DNA of 34,743 nucleotides, from contig SKZT01000078.1 of NCBI GenBank assembly GCA_007127235.1, forward strand, positions 1 to 34,743. Reading direction: 5' to 3'. Position 1 is the stretch's first letter. The number at the start of each line of letters is the position of its first letter. The notes under the pieces were generated by a model. It was not told the origin of the DNA, did no database searches, and worked only from the letters and a program-made list of their open reading frames with translations. Below, piece by piece: positions 15,874-22,649 of this stretch. The translations under genes and the position numbers were made by a program. This DNA comes from Desulfobacteraceae bacterium (GTDB taxonomy: Bacteria > Desulfobacterota > Desulfobacteria > Desulfobacterales > SKZT01).

Positions 15874-16655
15874 TTCGGAAAAAAGACGGGCTTTTTTATT
15901 TTCAATTCCATAATTTGAGTCAATTTCCCAAGGTTCGTCATGGAATTTTTACACGGCATGGTGGGTGCAGCCCCAAACCTTTCCAAAGCTTGAATTCCAG
16001 TTTTTCGGTTGGTGATGACCCGGTAAATGTCAAACGCAACCGCAGGTCAATAGCAGATTGTTTTATCAATAAAGCCCATGAGGGTTCGATGGTATATCTT
16101 AAACAGATTCATTCGGACCAAGTCAGGATATTTAAACACAGGTCGGAATCGAATTTATCGGAAAGACCCGAAATTACAATGAAGGGCGATGCCGTTATAA
16201 CAGAGCTTCCCCATAGATACCTTCTGATTCAGGTGGCAGATTGCCAGGCGGTTCTCTTTTATGATCCGGTCAGGCATGTGGTGGCCAATGTGCATTCGGG
16301 ATGGCGTGGCAGTGTAAAAAATATCATTGGAAAAACCGTAAGCTTTATGAAGCAGCACTTTATGTCAAATCCCAAAGATATCGTGGCCGGTATAGGACCT
16401 TCACTTGGCCCTTGCTGTGCGGAATTTGTCAATTACCGCTCCGAAATTCCTGAAAATTTGTTAAAGTATCGGACCCGCAGCAACTATTTTGATTTCTGGA
16501 CCGTTTCCCGGGATCAAATGAAATCCGAAGGTATCCCGGGTAAAAATATTGAAACCGGGAATTTATGCACCCGATGCCGAACGGATTTATTTTTTTCATT
16601 CAGGGGTGAACAGTCCACAGGGAGGTTTTCCGGAGTAATCGGCATCTTGCCCTGA
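15867..16655 (+). CDS. pgeF: Peptidoglycan editing factor PgeF (laccase-domain / YfiH family)
   Basis: A 262-residue protein of the multicopper-oxidase-like YfiH family. The signature is VADCQAVLFYDPVRHVVANVHSGWRGS with its Cys and His ligands, plus GPSLGPCCAEF and the C-terminal NLCTRCRTDLFFSFRG. E. coli PgeF is an amidase that removes wrongly incorporated L-Ser from peptidoglycan precursors. Relatives have been called polyphenol oxidases or adenosine deaminases. It ends the rfaE2-pgeF pair; a promoter for the ATP synthase genes follows. Confidence 0.9.
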   Translation: MLIRKKDGLFYFQFHNLSQFPKVRHGIFTRHGGCSPKPFQSLNSSFSVGDDPVNVKRNRRSIADCFINKAHEGSMVYLKQIHSDQVRIFKHRSESNLSERPEITMKGDAVITELPHRYLLIQVADCQAVLFYDPVRHVVANVHSGWRGSVKNIIGKTVSFMKQHFMSNPKDIVAGIGPSLGPCCAEFVNYRSEIPENLLKYRTRSNYFDFWTVSRDQMKSEGIPGKNIETGNLCTRCRTDLFFSFRGEQSTGRFSGVIGILP

Positions 16656-16686
16656 TTAAAATTTGACTTGCAAGTGTAATTTTAGA

Positions 16687-16715
16687 TTGACTTGAATTAA
16701 TTCCTGTGTTAGATG
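16687..16715 (+). promoter_or_regulatory. Possible promoter of the F0 ATP synthase block
   Basis: TTGACT (16687-16692) and TAGATG (16710-16715) are 17 bases apart, and the -10 is preceded by TGT (extended -10 form). A second TTGACTTG copy lies at 16663-16670. About 95 bp before the atpZ start. The 153-bp gap contains nothing else obvious. Confidence 0.4.
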
Positions 16716-16808
16716 GCTTTTCCCATACAGGGTGCAGATATCAAATCCTGTTTTTGCTTTAATATAATGATTTTGAAAGGTCCGTATTTTCGGAACCAAA
16801 AAGTTTTT

Positions 16809-17033
16809 ATGAAAAGAGAAACCAGGCGGCAAATTAAAGAGCTTGCCTATTATAGCAGTATCGGACTTTCCATTTCATTGTCCATATTTATCGGTTTGGC
16901 ACTGGGCGTATATCTTGATCGGCATGTTTTTGATACCACACCATGGTTTACCATCATATTTCTGATATTGGGTGTCATTGCAGGATATCGGAATATTGGC
17001 TTAGCCATAAAAAAGGCTAAAAAATTGGAATAA
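16809..17033 (+). CDS. atpZ: AtpZ/AtpI-family protein
   Basis: A 74-residue protein with two transmembrane helices. An N-terminal basic stretch KRETRRQIKEL is followed by a G-rich first helix (GLSISLSIFIGLALGVYLD) and a second helix (FTIIFLILGVIAGYRNI). The glycine-containing pattern matches AtpZ proteins, which accompany F0 genes and are linked to cation transport or ATP synthase assembly. The track's longer start at 16713 gives an unlikely leader, so ATG 16809 is preferred although its ribosome site is weak. First of four F0-linked genes. Confidence 0.8.
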   Translation: MKRETRRQIKELAYYSSIGLSISLSIFIGLALGVYLDRHVFDTTPWFTIIFLILGVIAGYRNIGLAIKKAKKLE

Positions 17034-17055
17034 AAACCATGGAAAAAATGGCCAT

Positions 17056-17427
17056 ATGAGCATTCAAGAACGTATTTTAAAGTGTGTCAGCAGGACTAAC
17101 TGGATATTATTTGCTCTCTTCACGGCCTGTGGTTTTCTGTTTTTCAACAAAGCTTTTGCCTTGGGGATTTTTTTCGGGGGTCTCATTGTGACAGTCAATT
17201 TTCATTTTTTGGCTCGCGCATTGAAAAAAGCGCTGAATCCCAGTGCCTTAAATTATTATCCGGTTGCACTGGTGAAATACTATATCCGTTTCTTTGTAAG
17301 CATTGTGATTATAATCGTTTTGGTTTCCAAACATGTTGTTGACCCACTTGGCCTTTTTGTTGGTCTGTCGGTGGTTGTGGGAAGTATTTTGTTTGCGACA
17401 ATGTGTGAATTAAAACCTAAATCTTAA
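17056..17427 (+). CDS. atpI: ATP synthase subunit I (AtpI-like)
   Basis: A 123-residue protein with four hydrophobic segments (about 15-30, 33-52, 75-95, 100-117). It has the small-subunit-I pattern GIFFGGLIVTVNFHFLARALKKAL in the middle. AtpI helps assemble the c-ring in the inner membrane. It lies 22 bp after atpZ and 13 bp before atpB. The presence of both atpZ and atpI types in front of atpB is typical of several anaerobes. Identification rests on topology and position more than on strong motifs. Confidence 0.78.
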   Translation: MSIQERILKCVSRTNWILFALFTACGFLFFNKAFALGIFFGGLIVTVNFHFLARALKKALNPSALNYYPVALVKYYIRFFVSIVIIIVLVSKHVVDPLGLFVGLSVVVGSILFATMCELKPKS

Positions 17428-17440
17428 GGAGGCAACTTAG

Positions 17441-18130
17441 GTGGAACATCCTTATCTCTATGTCGGCGTGCTTTTTGAGTTGATGGGTTTTGAGCATTTT
17501 GCTCATAAATATCCGCATGTGATATATACATGGGTTGTTATGGGCTTATTGATCATTTTTGGTTATCTTGCTACCAAAGGGATTTCGATGATCCCTGGTA
17601 AAACACAAAACATATTTGAAATGCTGATAGGTTCGCTTGAAGATTTTATGGTGGATATTACAGGAGATGAAGGGCGTTGGTTTTTCCCCTTGTTGGCGAC
17701 CGTATTTCTTTTCATTTTTATTTCGAATCTGATCGGACTTGTTCCCGGATTTTACTCACCAACCAAAAGTCTCAACACGACCATCGCATGTGCTTTAGTG
17801 GTTGTGGTTTTTACCCATGTGATCGGTGTCATGTATCATGGTATAAGTTATATAAAACATTTCACCGGACCCATCTGGTGGATGATTCCGATTATGTTGC
17901 CTGTTGAGGTTGTCGGCCATATGGCCAGGATTTTATCCCTCTCATTCCGGCTTTTTGGAAACATTATGGGCAAAGAGCTTGTTCTGATCATTGGTTTTGC
18001 ATTGGCAGGAGCCTTTTTGGCACCACTGCCAATCATGGTCCTGGGTCTATTTGTCTCTCTGGTGCAGGCATTCGTCTTTTTCCTGCTTTCAGTCATGTAT
18101 TTTACCGGAGCGATGGAACACGCCCACTAA
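17441..18130 (+). CDS. atpB: F0F1 ATP synthase subunit a
   Basis: A 229-residue polytopic membrane protein with about five or six helices. The key Arg is in LSLSFRLFGNIMGKEL, which corresponds to E. coli Arg210 facing the c-ring. FISNLIGLVPGF is a further family motif. It forms the ion half-channels of the F0 motor. Start is GTG 17441 with AAGGAGG upstream. A gap of 121 bp separates it from atpE; no gene or clear signal is seen there except the atpE ribosome site. Confidence 0.95.
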   Translation: MEHPYLYVGVLFELMGFEHFAHKYPHVIYTWVVMGLLIIFGYLATKGISMIPGKTQNIFEMLIGSLEDFMVDITGDEGRWFFPLLATVFLFIFISNLIGLVPGFYSPTKSLNTTIACALVVVVFTHVIGVMYHGISYIKHFTGPIWWMIPIMLPVEVVGHMARILSLSFRLFGNIMGKELVLIIGFALAGAFLAPLPIMVLGLFVSLVQAFVFFLLSVMYFTGAMEHAH

Positions 18131-18251
18131 TATTATTTACGTGCGGGAACATTATCGAGTCTGTTTAGCCTGTAGTTTTATTACGGCTTTTAATGGGAGA
18201 ATGGAAGAAGCTGTTCATTAATTTTAATTATTAAAAGGAGGCAGAGTAAGT

Positions 18252-18524
18252 ATGGACGCATTACAGTTTTTTATCGTTTCGGTAACCGCGGCAGGTTTCG
18301 GTATGGCTCTTGCGGCTTCATTTTGTGCTATCGGTATGGGGTGGGCCATCAAATCCGCAGTTGAAGGTATTGCCAGAAATCCCGAAGCTTCCGGTAAGGT
18401 TACAGTAACCTTGTTAATCGGTTTGGCTTTGATTGAGTCTGTCGCGATTTATACCCTGGTTATCGCGTTGATCCTCATCTATGCGCATCCCGAAGCCGGC
18501 ACAATTGCAGGGCTGCTAGGTTGA
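18252..18524 (+). CDS. atpE: F0F1 ATP synthase subunit c
   Basis: A 90-residue hairpin of two transmembrane helices joined by the polar loop ARNPEA (41-46). The ion-binding carboxylate is Glu62 in [10 protein letters not shown]. The Gln of the sodium signature in helix 1 is replaced by Met29-type residues (GMGWAIKSA), and the Thr of the EST triad is Val, so proton coupling is more likely than sodium. AAAGGAGG precedes ATG 18252. F1 genes and subunit b are not in the window. Confidence 0.95.
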   Translation: MDALQFFIVSVTAAGFGMALAASFCAIGMGWAIKSAVEGIARNPEASGKVTVTLLIGLALIESVAIYTLVIALILIYAHPEAGTIAGLLG

Positions 18525-18566
18525 TAAACGTTTTTCCATAGCACTTCTGTTAAATTACAATTAAAT

Positions 18567-18613
18567 GGGGCGGTACCCTAAGGCAAATCTTAAAGGGGCC
18601 GCCCTGTTTTTTT
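18567..18613 (+). terminator. Rho-independent terminator after atpE
   Basis: GGGCGG (18568-18573) pairs with CCGCCC (18599-18604), with additional imperfect pairing of the ACCCT/AAGGGG inner part. A run TGTTTTTTT follows directly. It closes the F0 operon. Confidence 0.75.
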
Positions 18614-18688
18614 GCTTCTTGCCCAAACGGGTCCTTGAAAACGGCCGCCGCAGCTCTTAACATATTACCTACACAAAGGAGAACTGCC

Positions 18689-18856
18689 ATGACAGACAAG
18701 CCGGAATCAAATAAAGATAATTGTAACATGAAATGCCCTGATTGCAGCCTTGAGATAAATGCATGCCGTTCAAGAATCCGTGTTGCAGGAGAACAGGTAT
18801 GTCCAGGTTGCGGAGCAACTCTTGTGCCCATTGAAAAATTAGAAAAAAAATCATAA
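18689..18856 (+). CDS. Small zinc-ribbon protein, unknown function
   Basis: A 55-residue protein with two CxxC knuckles, CPDC (about 15-18) and CPGC (about 37-40). A further Cys at about 25 may not be a ligand. The pattern suggests a zinc ribbon, possibly an adaptor or nucleic-acid-binding protein. ATG 18689 with AAAGGAGA 6 bases upstream is preferred to the track's TTG at 18635, which lies just after the terminator. It is followed 13 bp later by the 128-residue unknown, so the pair is probably co-transcribed. Confidence 0.65.
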   Translation: MTDKPESNKDNCNMKCPDCSLEINACRSRIRVAGEQVCPGCGATLVPIEKLEKKS

Positions 18857-18869
18857 AGGAGTTGAAATA

Positions 18870-19256
18870 ATGGGACAGTGGATACCCTTTGCCGAAGGAG
18901 AGTATTTGGTGGAAAGAGCTTATTTGGTGACTCCCCAGGAAACGGCTACACCTTTGGAAGATACCACCATTGAGATTTATACCGGCCGGGATGGACGCAG
19001 GCACATGCGGGGAAGTGGCAAGGTAAAAAACATTTTGATGGTTAAGCTGCTGGAAGAAGACGATATTATGGATCTTTTGCTGGATCTTGGAGAAGAGTTT
19101 AAGTACCTGATGGAAAATCCTGAATTGCAGGCTGGAAAAGTATTTTCCCCCCATGTAAAGGCAGTAGTCAAGTTTAGTCCCAAAAACCAATGGAAACAAG
19201 TGTCTCAGGAAAATTTTGAGAGCCTACTCGCACGCCTTCAATTTGTCGAGCATTGA
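18870..19256 (+). CDS. Conserved-type hypothetical protein
   Basis: A 128-residue soluble protein that I do not recognise. It is acidic in the middle (LLEEDDIMDLLLDLGEEF) and has no signal peptide, membrane segment or obvious catalytic motif. The N-terminal half reads like a beta-rich fold (EYLVERAYLVT, TTIEIYTGRDG). AAAGGAG precedes the ATG. It ends 13 bp from the convergent gene at 19270. Its role is unknown; the only hint is pairing with the zinc-ribbon protein. Confidence 0.6.
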   Translation: MGQWIPFAEGEYLVERAYLVTPQETATPLEDTTIEIYTGRDGRRHMRGSGKVKNILMVKLLEEDDIMDLLLDLGEEFKYLMENPELQAGKVFSPHVKAVVKFSPKNQWKQVSQENFESLLARLQFVEH

Positions 19257-19269
19257 TTGAGAAATCGGC

Positions 19270-19806
19270 TTACTGATTCACTTTTCTCTGGAAAATATCC
19301 AGTGCCCCAGGCAAAAGGCGCCGAATAAATCCCTCCCGGTCTCTTTCGTGGAGATTTTTGTAAGAATTATAATCCGGGTGTGATTCTGATAATTCGGGAG
19401 GGTTGAGGCGGCAAAAATCCTTATATTCCAGGAAGTTACCAATCAGTTCGATAAGGCTTTTCACGGAGCAATCTTTGAATCTTATCCATCCAAGACGACC
19501 CATCATTTCGAAACGGCATAAATCGGATAAAAACAAATGAATTTCCATCACATAACGCTGGTCATCATTTTCAATGTAGGAAAATTTTGATGCGTGCCCG
19601 AAATTTAAAACTCCCATGATAAGTTCATAAAACGCCACGGCACTTGCTTCACCCGGTTGAGACAAATAAAGCAAGGTTTTATCGGAAATATCCGAAAGCC
19701 TGGTTTCAGGAGAAAAATTTTCCCCAAATCGTTTTTTCCATGGCCCGAAAGCTTTTTGTTCCAATGTTTTTGTTCTAAAATCGTTTAGCTCGACAATCTT
19801 TGCCAT
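19270..19806 (-). CDS. Hypothetical protein, last gene of PAS-LuxR / HIT-like operon
   Basis: A 178-residue soluble, mostly helical-looking protein that I do not recognise. It has a polar N-terminus (MAKIVELNDFRTKTLEQ) and a central part with several aromatic residues (FYELIMGVLNFGHASKF, RFEMMGRLGWIRF). There are no metal or nucleotide motifs. The start has only a weak ribosome site (AGGT, about 9-11 bases upstream). It lies 76 bp downstream of the 552-residue gene on the same strand. It probably belongs to the same unit, which would be its only functional hint. Confidence 0.55.
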   Translation of the reverse strand: MAKIVELNDFRTKTLEQKAFGPWKKRFGENFSPETRLSDISDKTLLYLSQPGEASAVAFYELIMGVLNFGHASKFSYIENDDQRYVMEIHLFLSDLCRFEMMGRLGWIRFKDCSVKSLIELIGNFLEYKDFCRLNPPELSESHPDYNSYKNLHERDREGFIRRLLPGALDIFQRKVNQ

Positions 19807-19882
19807 TATTCTTTTACCTGCTATTCCACTACTGAAAGATGAAAGATCTATAAGCTATATTAGTTGTGAATGAATCAGTTTG

Positions 19883-21541
19883 TCAAGATTTCAGAGGGAT
19901 TCTTGGGGTTTTCATTTTTGCCTCCTGCTTTTTTATATGATTCCGACAAGCCAGGGCAAAATCTTCGGGATAGTGACCATTGATCCAGCGAAGTTGAGCT
20001 TCGCTGAATGAACCGGGGGATTGGGGAATTTTGGGTAAAAAGGCATAGATAAGACGTTGGTCGCTATCTTTCGAGTCTATTCTCTTTGCATATTCGATGG
20101 TGGTGACCATCTTCGCACCCATACATGATAATATCTTCATGGTCATCAGTATGGCCTGATCCAGTGAATTCCGCAAAGGGATATCGGTTTCCAAAATATT
20201 GCCTATAGGATTTATACACATCAGCTGGATTTCCCACTGGGATGTTTGAGCTTTTGGAACAAATACCATGACATGCTTGTCTTCATAAATAATCAGACTG
20301 CTTTCACTCCGGGTATCATCTAATCTCCGGTTGTTTCGGATGGCTTTAATATAGCATTCGAAAAAATGCCGGCCGGTTTGCTTATGAAATTGACGGATAA
20401 ATTCTGCGATCATATCTCCGCAAGCAAATGATGCAATTTGATCTGGGCCGGTTTGGGAGTCGACCATTGAGGGAATCAATGCAAATTGTTGGTGAATTTG
20501 CTGATGAGAAGCATGGAGCCTGTATTTTGTCGGAGAAAAATCAAAACCGTAGTTCCAGCCCCAAAGGGTACAATTAAAAACTGGAGAGCCTGTCTTCTGA
20601 TTTTTCGATTGTTTGTTTAAAATCTTTTTTCTAAGACTTTCCAATTGGGCAATGGTGAGGGTTTTTCGTGTGACGGATACGGGAATTGCAAGCTGGCGGG
20701 CAAGGCGTGTGTAAGTCCGCTGGTAGTATAGGTGTCGCATTCCGTATATGTCGGCTAGGGTTAGTTCCCCGATATGATAACGAATCGAATCGTGAGCCAT
20801 GTTAGCTGCATAATGACCCCACGGTATATAGCTGTTTCGTCTCAAATATTCGAACACGTGACTGGGGCCCTCTTTTAACTCTCCCACAATTTCACTTTTA
20901 CCCTGCGCCCCCGGTCGCAGCACCATCACTTCTCTGTATGCGGCGGGAAGATTCCGGTTATTGGCGAGTGTTTCAAACAAATCGTGGTTTTTGATCAAAG
21001 GGGTTTCTTCTCCGTTTTTATCTCTTTGATAAATCAGCCCTGTAGGATTTATGCCATCGGATTCGAAACAAAATTCGCAGGTGATTTTAGCCAGGGCAAT
21101 CAGGTCTTCGGGATCAGTGCCGGTTTTTGCCAATGCCAAAAGCAGCGGTTCCGGTAATGATTCAAAAAGCAACTCTCTGTTTTGTTTCAAATGGGGTTCA
21201 TGGGTAAACCATTTTTCCATAAAATTGGCAAAAGATACTTTTTCAGGTTCCGAAAGATAAATTAATTCCGGATTTTGGGCTTTTTTATCTGCCCAGCTTT
21301 TGGAAATATAGGTGGTTCCCCGGAAATCAAATGGATTTGGGATTTCATAAATGGTGTCGGCTTCCGGTTCTTTTACGGTGCCGGCGGGAAAATTGGCAAC
21401 GTTTTTATTCAACCGGCCATCTTTGAATCGGCCCAAATATTCGATAAAGTCGTTTTCTCTGAAATTATCTACATCAAAATTGGGTTTGTGAACACCGTAA
21501 ATGAAATGCCCTGAAGGCAAAACACAGGTTCTGACTTTCAT
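19883..21541 (-). CDS. Large uncharacterised protein with HIT-like His motif
   Basis: A 552-residue soluble protein that I cannot assign with confidence. A His-rich segment, RLHASHQQIHQQ (about 341-352), resembles the HxHxH-type nucleotide-binding loop of HIT/GalT-fold enzymes. The following SLIIYEDKHVMVFVPKAQ is in the style of the HIT/GalT beta-sheet. The N-terminal 200 residues (VLPSGHFIYGVHKPNFDVD onwards) look like an additional domain; residues 216-285 are also conserved-looking (GHYAANMAHDSIRYHIGEL). It could be a nucleotidyltransferase or phosphorylase, but this is inference. A strong ribosome site (AAGGAGA) precedes ATG 21541. It lies 31 bp after the PAS-LuxR regulator. Confidence 0.5.
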   Translation of the reverse strand: MKVRTCVLPSGHFIYGVHKPNFDVDNFRENDFIEYLGRFKDGRLNKNVANFPAGTVKEPEADTIYEIPNPFDFRGTTYISKSWADKKAQNPELIYLSEPEKVSFANFMEKWFTHEPHLKQNRELLFESLPEPLLLALAKTGTDPEDLIALAKITCEFCFESDGINPTGLIYQRDKNGEETPLIKNHDLFETLANNRNLPAAYREVMVLRPGAQGKSEIVGELKEGPSHVFEYLRRNSYIPWGHYAANMAHDSIRYHIGELTLADIYGMRHLYYQRTYTRLARQLAIPVSVTRKTLTIAQLESLRKKILNKQSKNQKTGSPVFNCTLWGWNYGFDFSPTKYRLHASHQQIHQQFALIPSMVDSQTGPDQIASFACGDMIAEFIRQFHKQTGRHFFECYIKAIRNNRRLDDTRSESSLIIYEDKHVMVFVPKAQTSQWEIQLMCINPIGNILETDIPLRNSLDQAILMTMKILSCMGAKMVTTIEYAKRIDSKDSDQRLIYAFLPKIPQSPGSFSEAQLRWINGHYPEDFALACRNHIKKQEAKMKTPRIPLKS

Positions 21542-21572
21542 GTTCTGGTTTTTCTCCTTTTTTGTACAAAAT

Positions 21573-22532
21573 TCAGGTCAATGATAATAAATAGGATCTC
21601 AGGTTAGCCTTTTTATTGTTTAAACCAAATTTCATTCTTAGATTTTTACGGTGAAAGTTTATGGTGGAAATGGAAACGTTTAAAACATCGGCAATTTCCT
21701 TACTGGATTTGCCGTCTTTTATCATTGTTGCCACCTGAAGTTCCTGGGGTGTCAGAATTTTGCTCAGTGAAGATAGACGTTCCAAAAAAGGTGAAATAAT
21801 ATCTTTAAGATGAGCTTCAATGATGTTTACAATAATGGCCTGGTTTTTATTGAGGTTGGAAATTTTAAGTTTTTCCATGTAGGGAAAAACCAGTTCTTTG
21901 ATATTATCGAGAACTCTTTGTTCAAGATCAACCCTGTCCAACTCTCGCTGTTTTAAAATAACCTTGAGAGCAATATTGGATTCTTCCAGTTCTTTTTTTT
22001 GTTTCCTTAAAAGCTTTTCATTTTCCCTGAGTGATTCTTCCACCAATTTTAAAGCTGTGATTTCTTCGTGGCTGACGATGACTTTTGCGGATTGAGGATC
22101 GGAAAATCGAACAACCCGCATGTTAAACCAGTGTTTCTGGGAGGGTGAGTGACATGGATAATCGAATATGAATTCATTTATATCCCCGTTAATGACGCTT
22201 CGGATACCTTCAGCAGCCTTTTGACTGATTTGAGCATCATCGCCGGTGGCCCGGTCGCAGATTTCGAGATAATTATAACCTGCTGAATCAAAATCGGCTT
22301 TCATATCATTACCTTCGGCAAACTTTTGCCAGGACCGGTTGGTGGCAAGTATCACCCCGTTTTTATCCAGGATTGCTATGTTGGCTGAAAGAGAATCAAA
22401 AATAGTTCTGGCAAAAGAATGATTCAGCCAAATTTGTTTTTTTTGAGGCGAAATTTCAGCATATGGTTGCTTGCTCATTGTGTTCTTGTTTCCAATTTGT
22501 TTTTCCTTGATTCTAAAAAATTTAAGATCCAT
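21573..22532 (-). CDS. PAS-domain transcriptional regulator with LuxR-type HTH
   Basis: A 319-residue cytoplasmic regulator. It has a PAS-type sensor domain (about 40-160, with LSANIAILDKNGVILATNRSW), a PAC-like end (VIVSHEEITALK), a coiled coil (about 165-215), then a LuxR-type HTH (about 255-315). The HTH contains LTPQELQVATMIKDGKSSKEIADVL and STINFHRKNLRMKFGL. The start is uncertain: ATG 22532 has no ribosome site, and ATG 22478 would remove 18 residues. No phosphorylation domain is seen. It probably regulates its own operon with the HIT-like protein. Confidence 0.75.
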   Translation of the reverse strand: MDLKFFRIKEKQIGNKNTMSKQPYAEISPQKKQIWLNHSFARTIFDSLSANIAILDKNGVILATNRSWQKFAEGNDMKADFDSAGYNYLEICDRATGDDAQISQKAAEGIRSVINGDINEFIFDYPCHSPSQKHWFNMRVVRFSDPQSAKVIVSHEEITALKLVEESLRENEKLLRKQKKELEESNIALKVILKQRELDRVDLEQRVLDNIKELVFPYMEKLKISNLNKNQAIIVNIIEAHLKDIISPFLERLSSLSKILTPQELQVATMIKDGKSSKEIADVLNVSISTINFHRKNLRMKFGLNNKKANLRSYLLSLT

Positions 22533-22564
22533 AATGCAAAAAAATTAAATGGTGATGCATAAAA

Positions 22565-22593
22565 TTGCATTTTATAATCAAATACTTTTTAAA
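22565..22593 (+). promoter_or_regulatory. Possible promoter of the U32 peptidase gene
   Basis: TTGCAT (22565-22570) and TTTAAA (22588-22593) are 17 bases apart. It overlaps a divergent candidate on the other strand. Weak prediction. Confidence 0.3.
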
Positions 22594-22598
22594 ATCAA
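22571..22598 (-). promoter_or_regulatory. Possible promoter of the PAS-LuxR operon
   Basis: On the minus strand TTGATT (22598-22593) and TATAAA (22576-22571) are 16 bases apart, about 40 bp upstream of ATG 22532. Overlaps the U32 promoter candidate, so the two may compete. Confidence 0.4.
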
Positions 22599-22629
22599 TC
22601 TTAATGAGGTTGCAATCTTAATGAGGTTG
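22596..22629. repeat. 17-bp tandem duplication upstream of U32 gene
   Basis: CAATCTTAATGAGGTTG occurs twice without spacing. The second copy contains an ATG (22621) opening a ten-codon frame whose stop overlaps the U32 start (ATGA). Confidence 0.9.
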
Positions 22630-22649
22630 CAAGAAATACTTGAAAATTT

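Noticed and set aside
18131-18251. Possible small gene between atpB and atpE
   Set aside because: No ORF with a ribosome site was seen other than the atpE start; treated as leader sequence.
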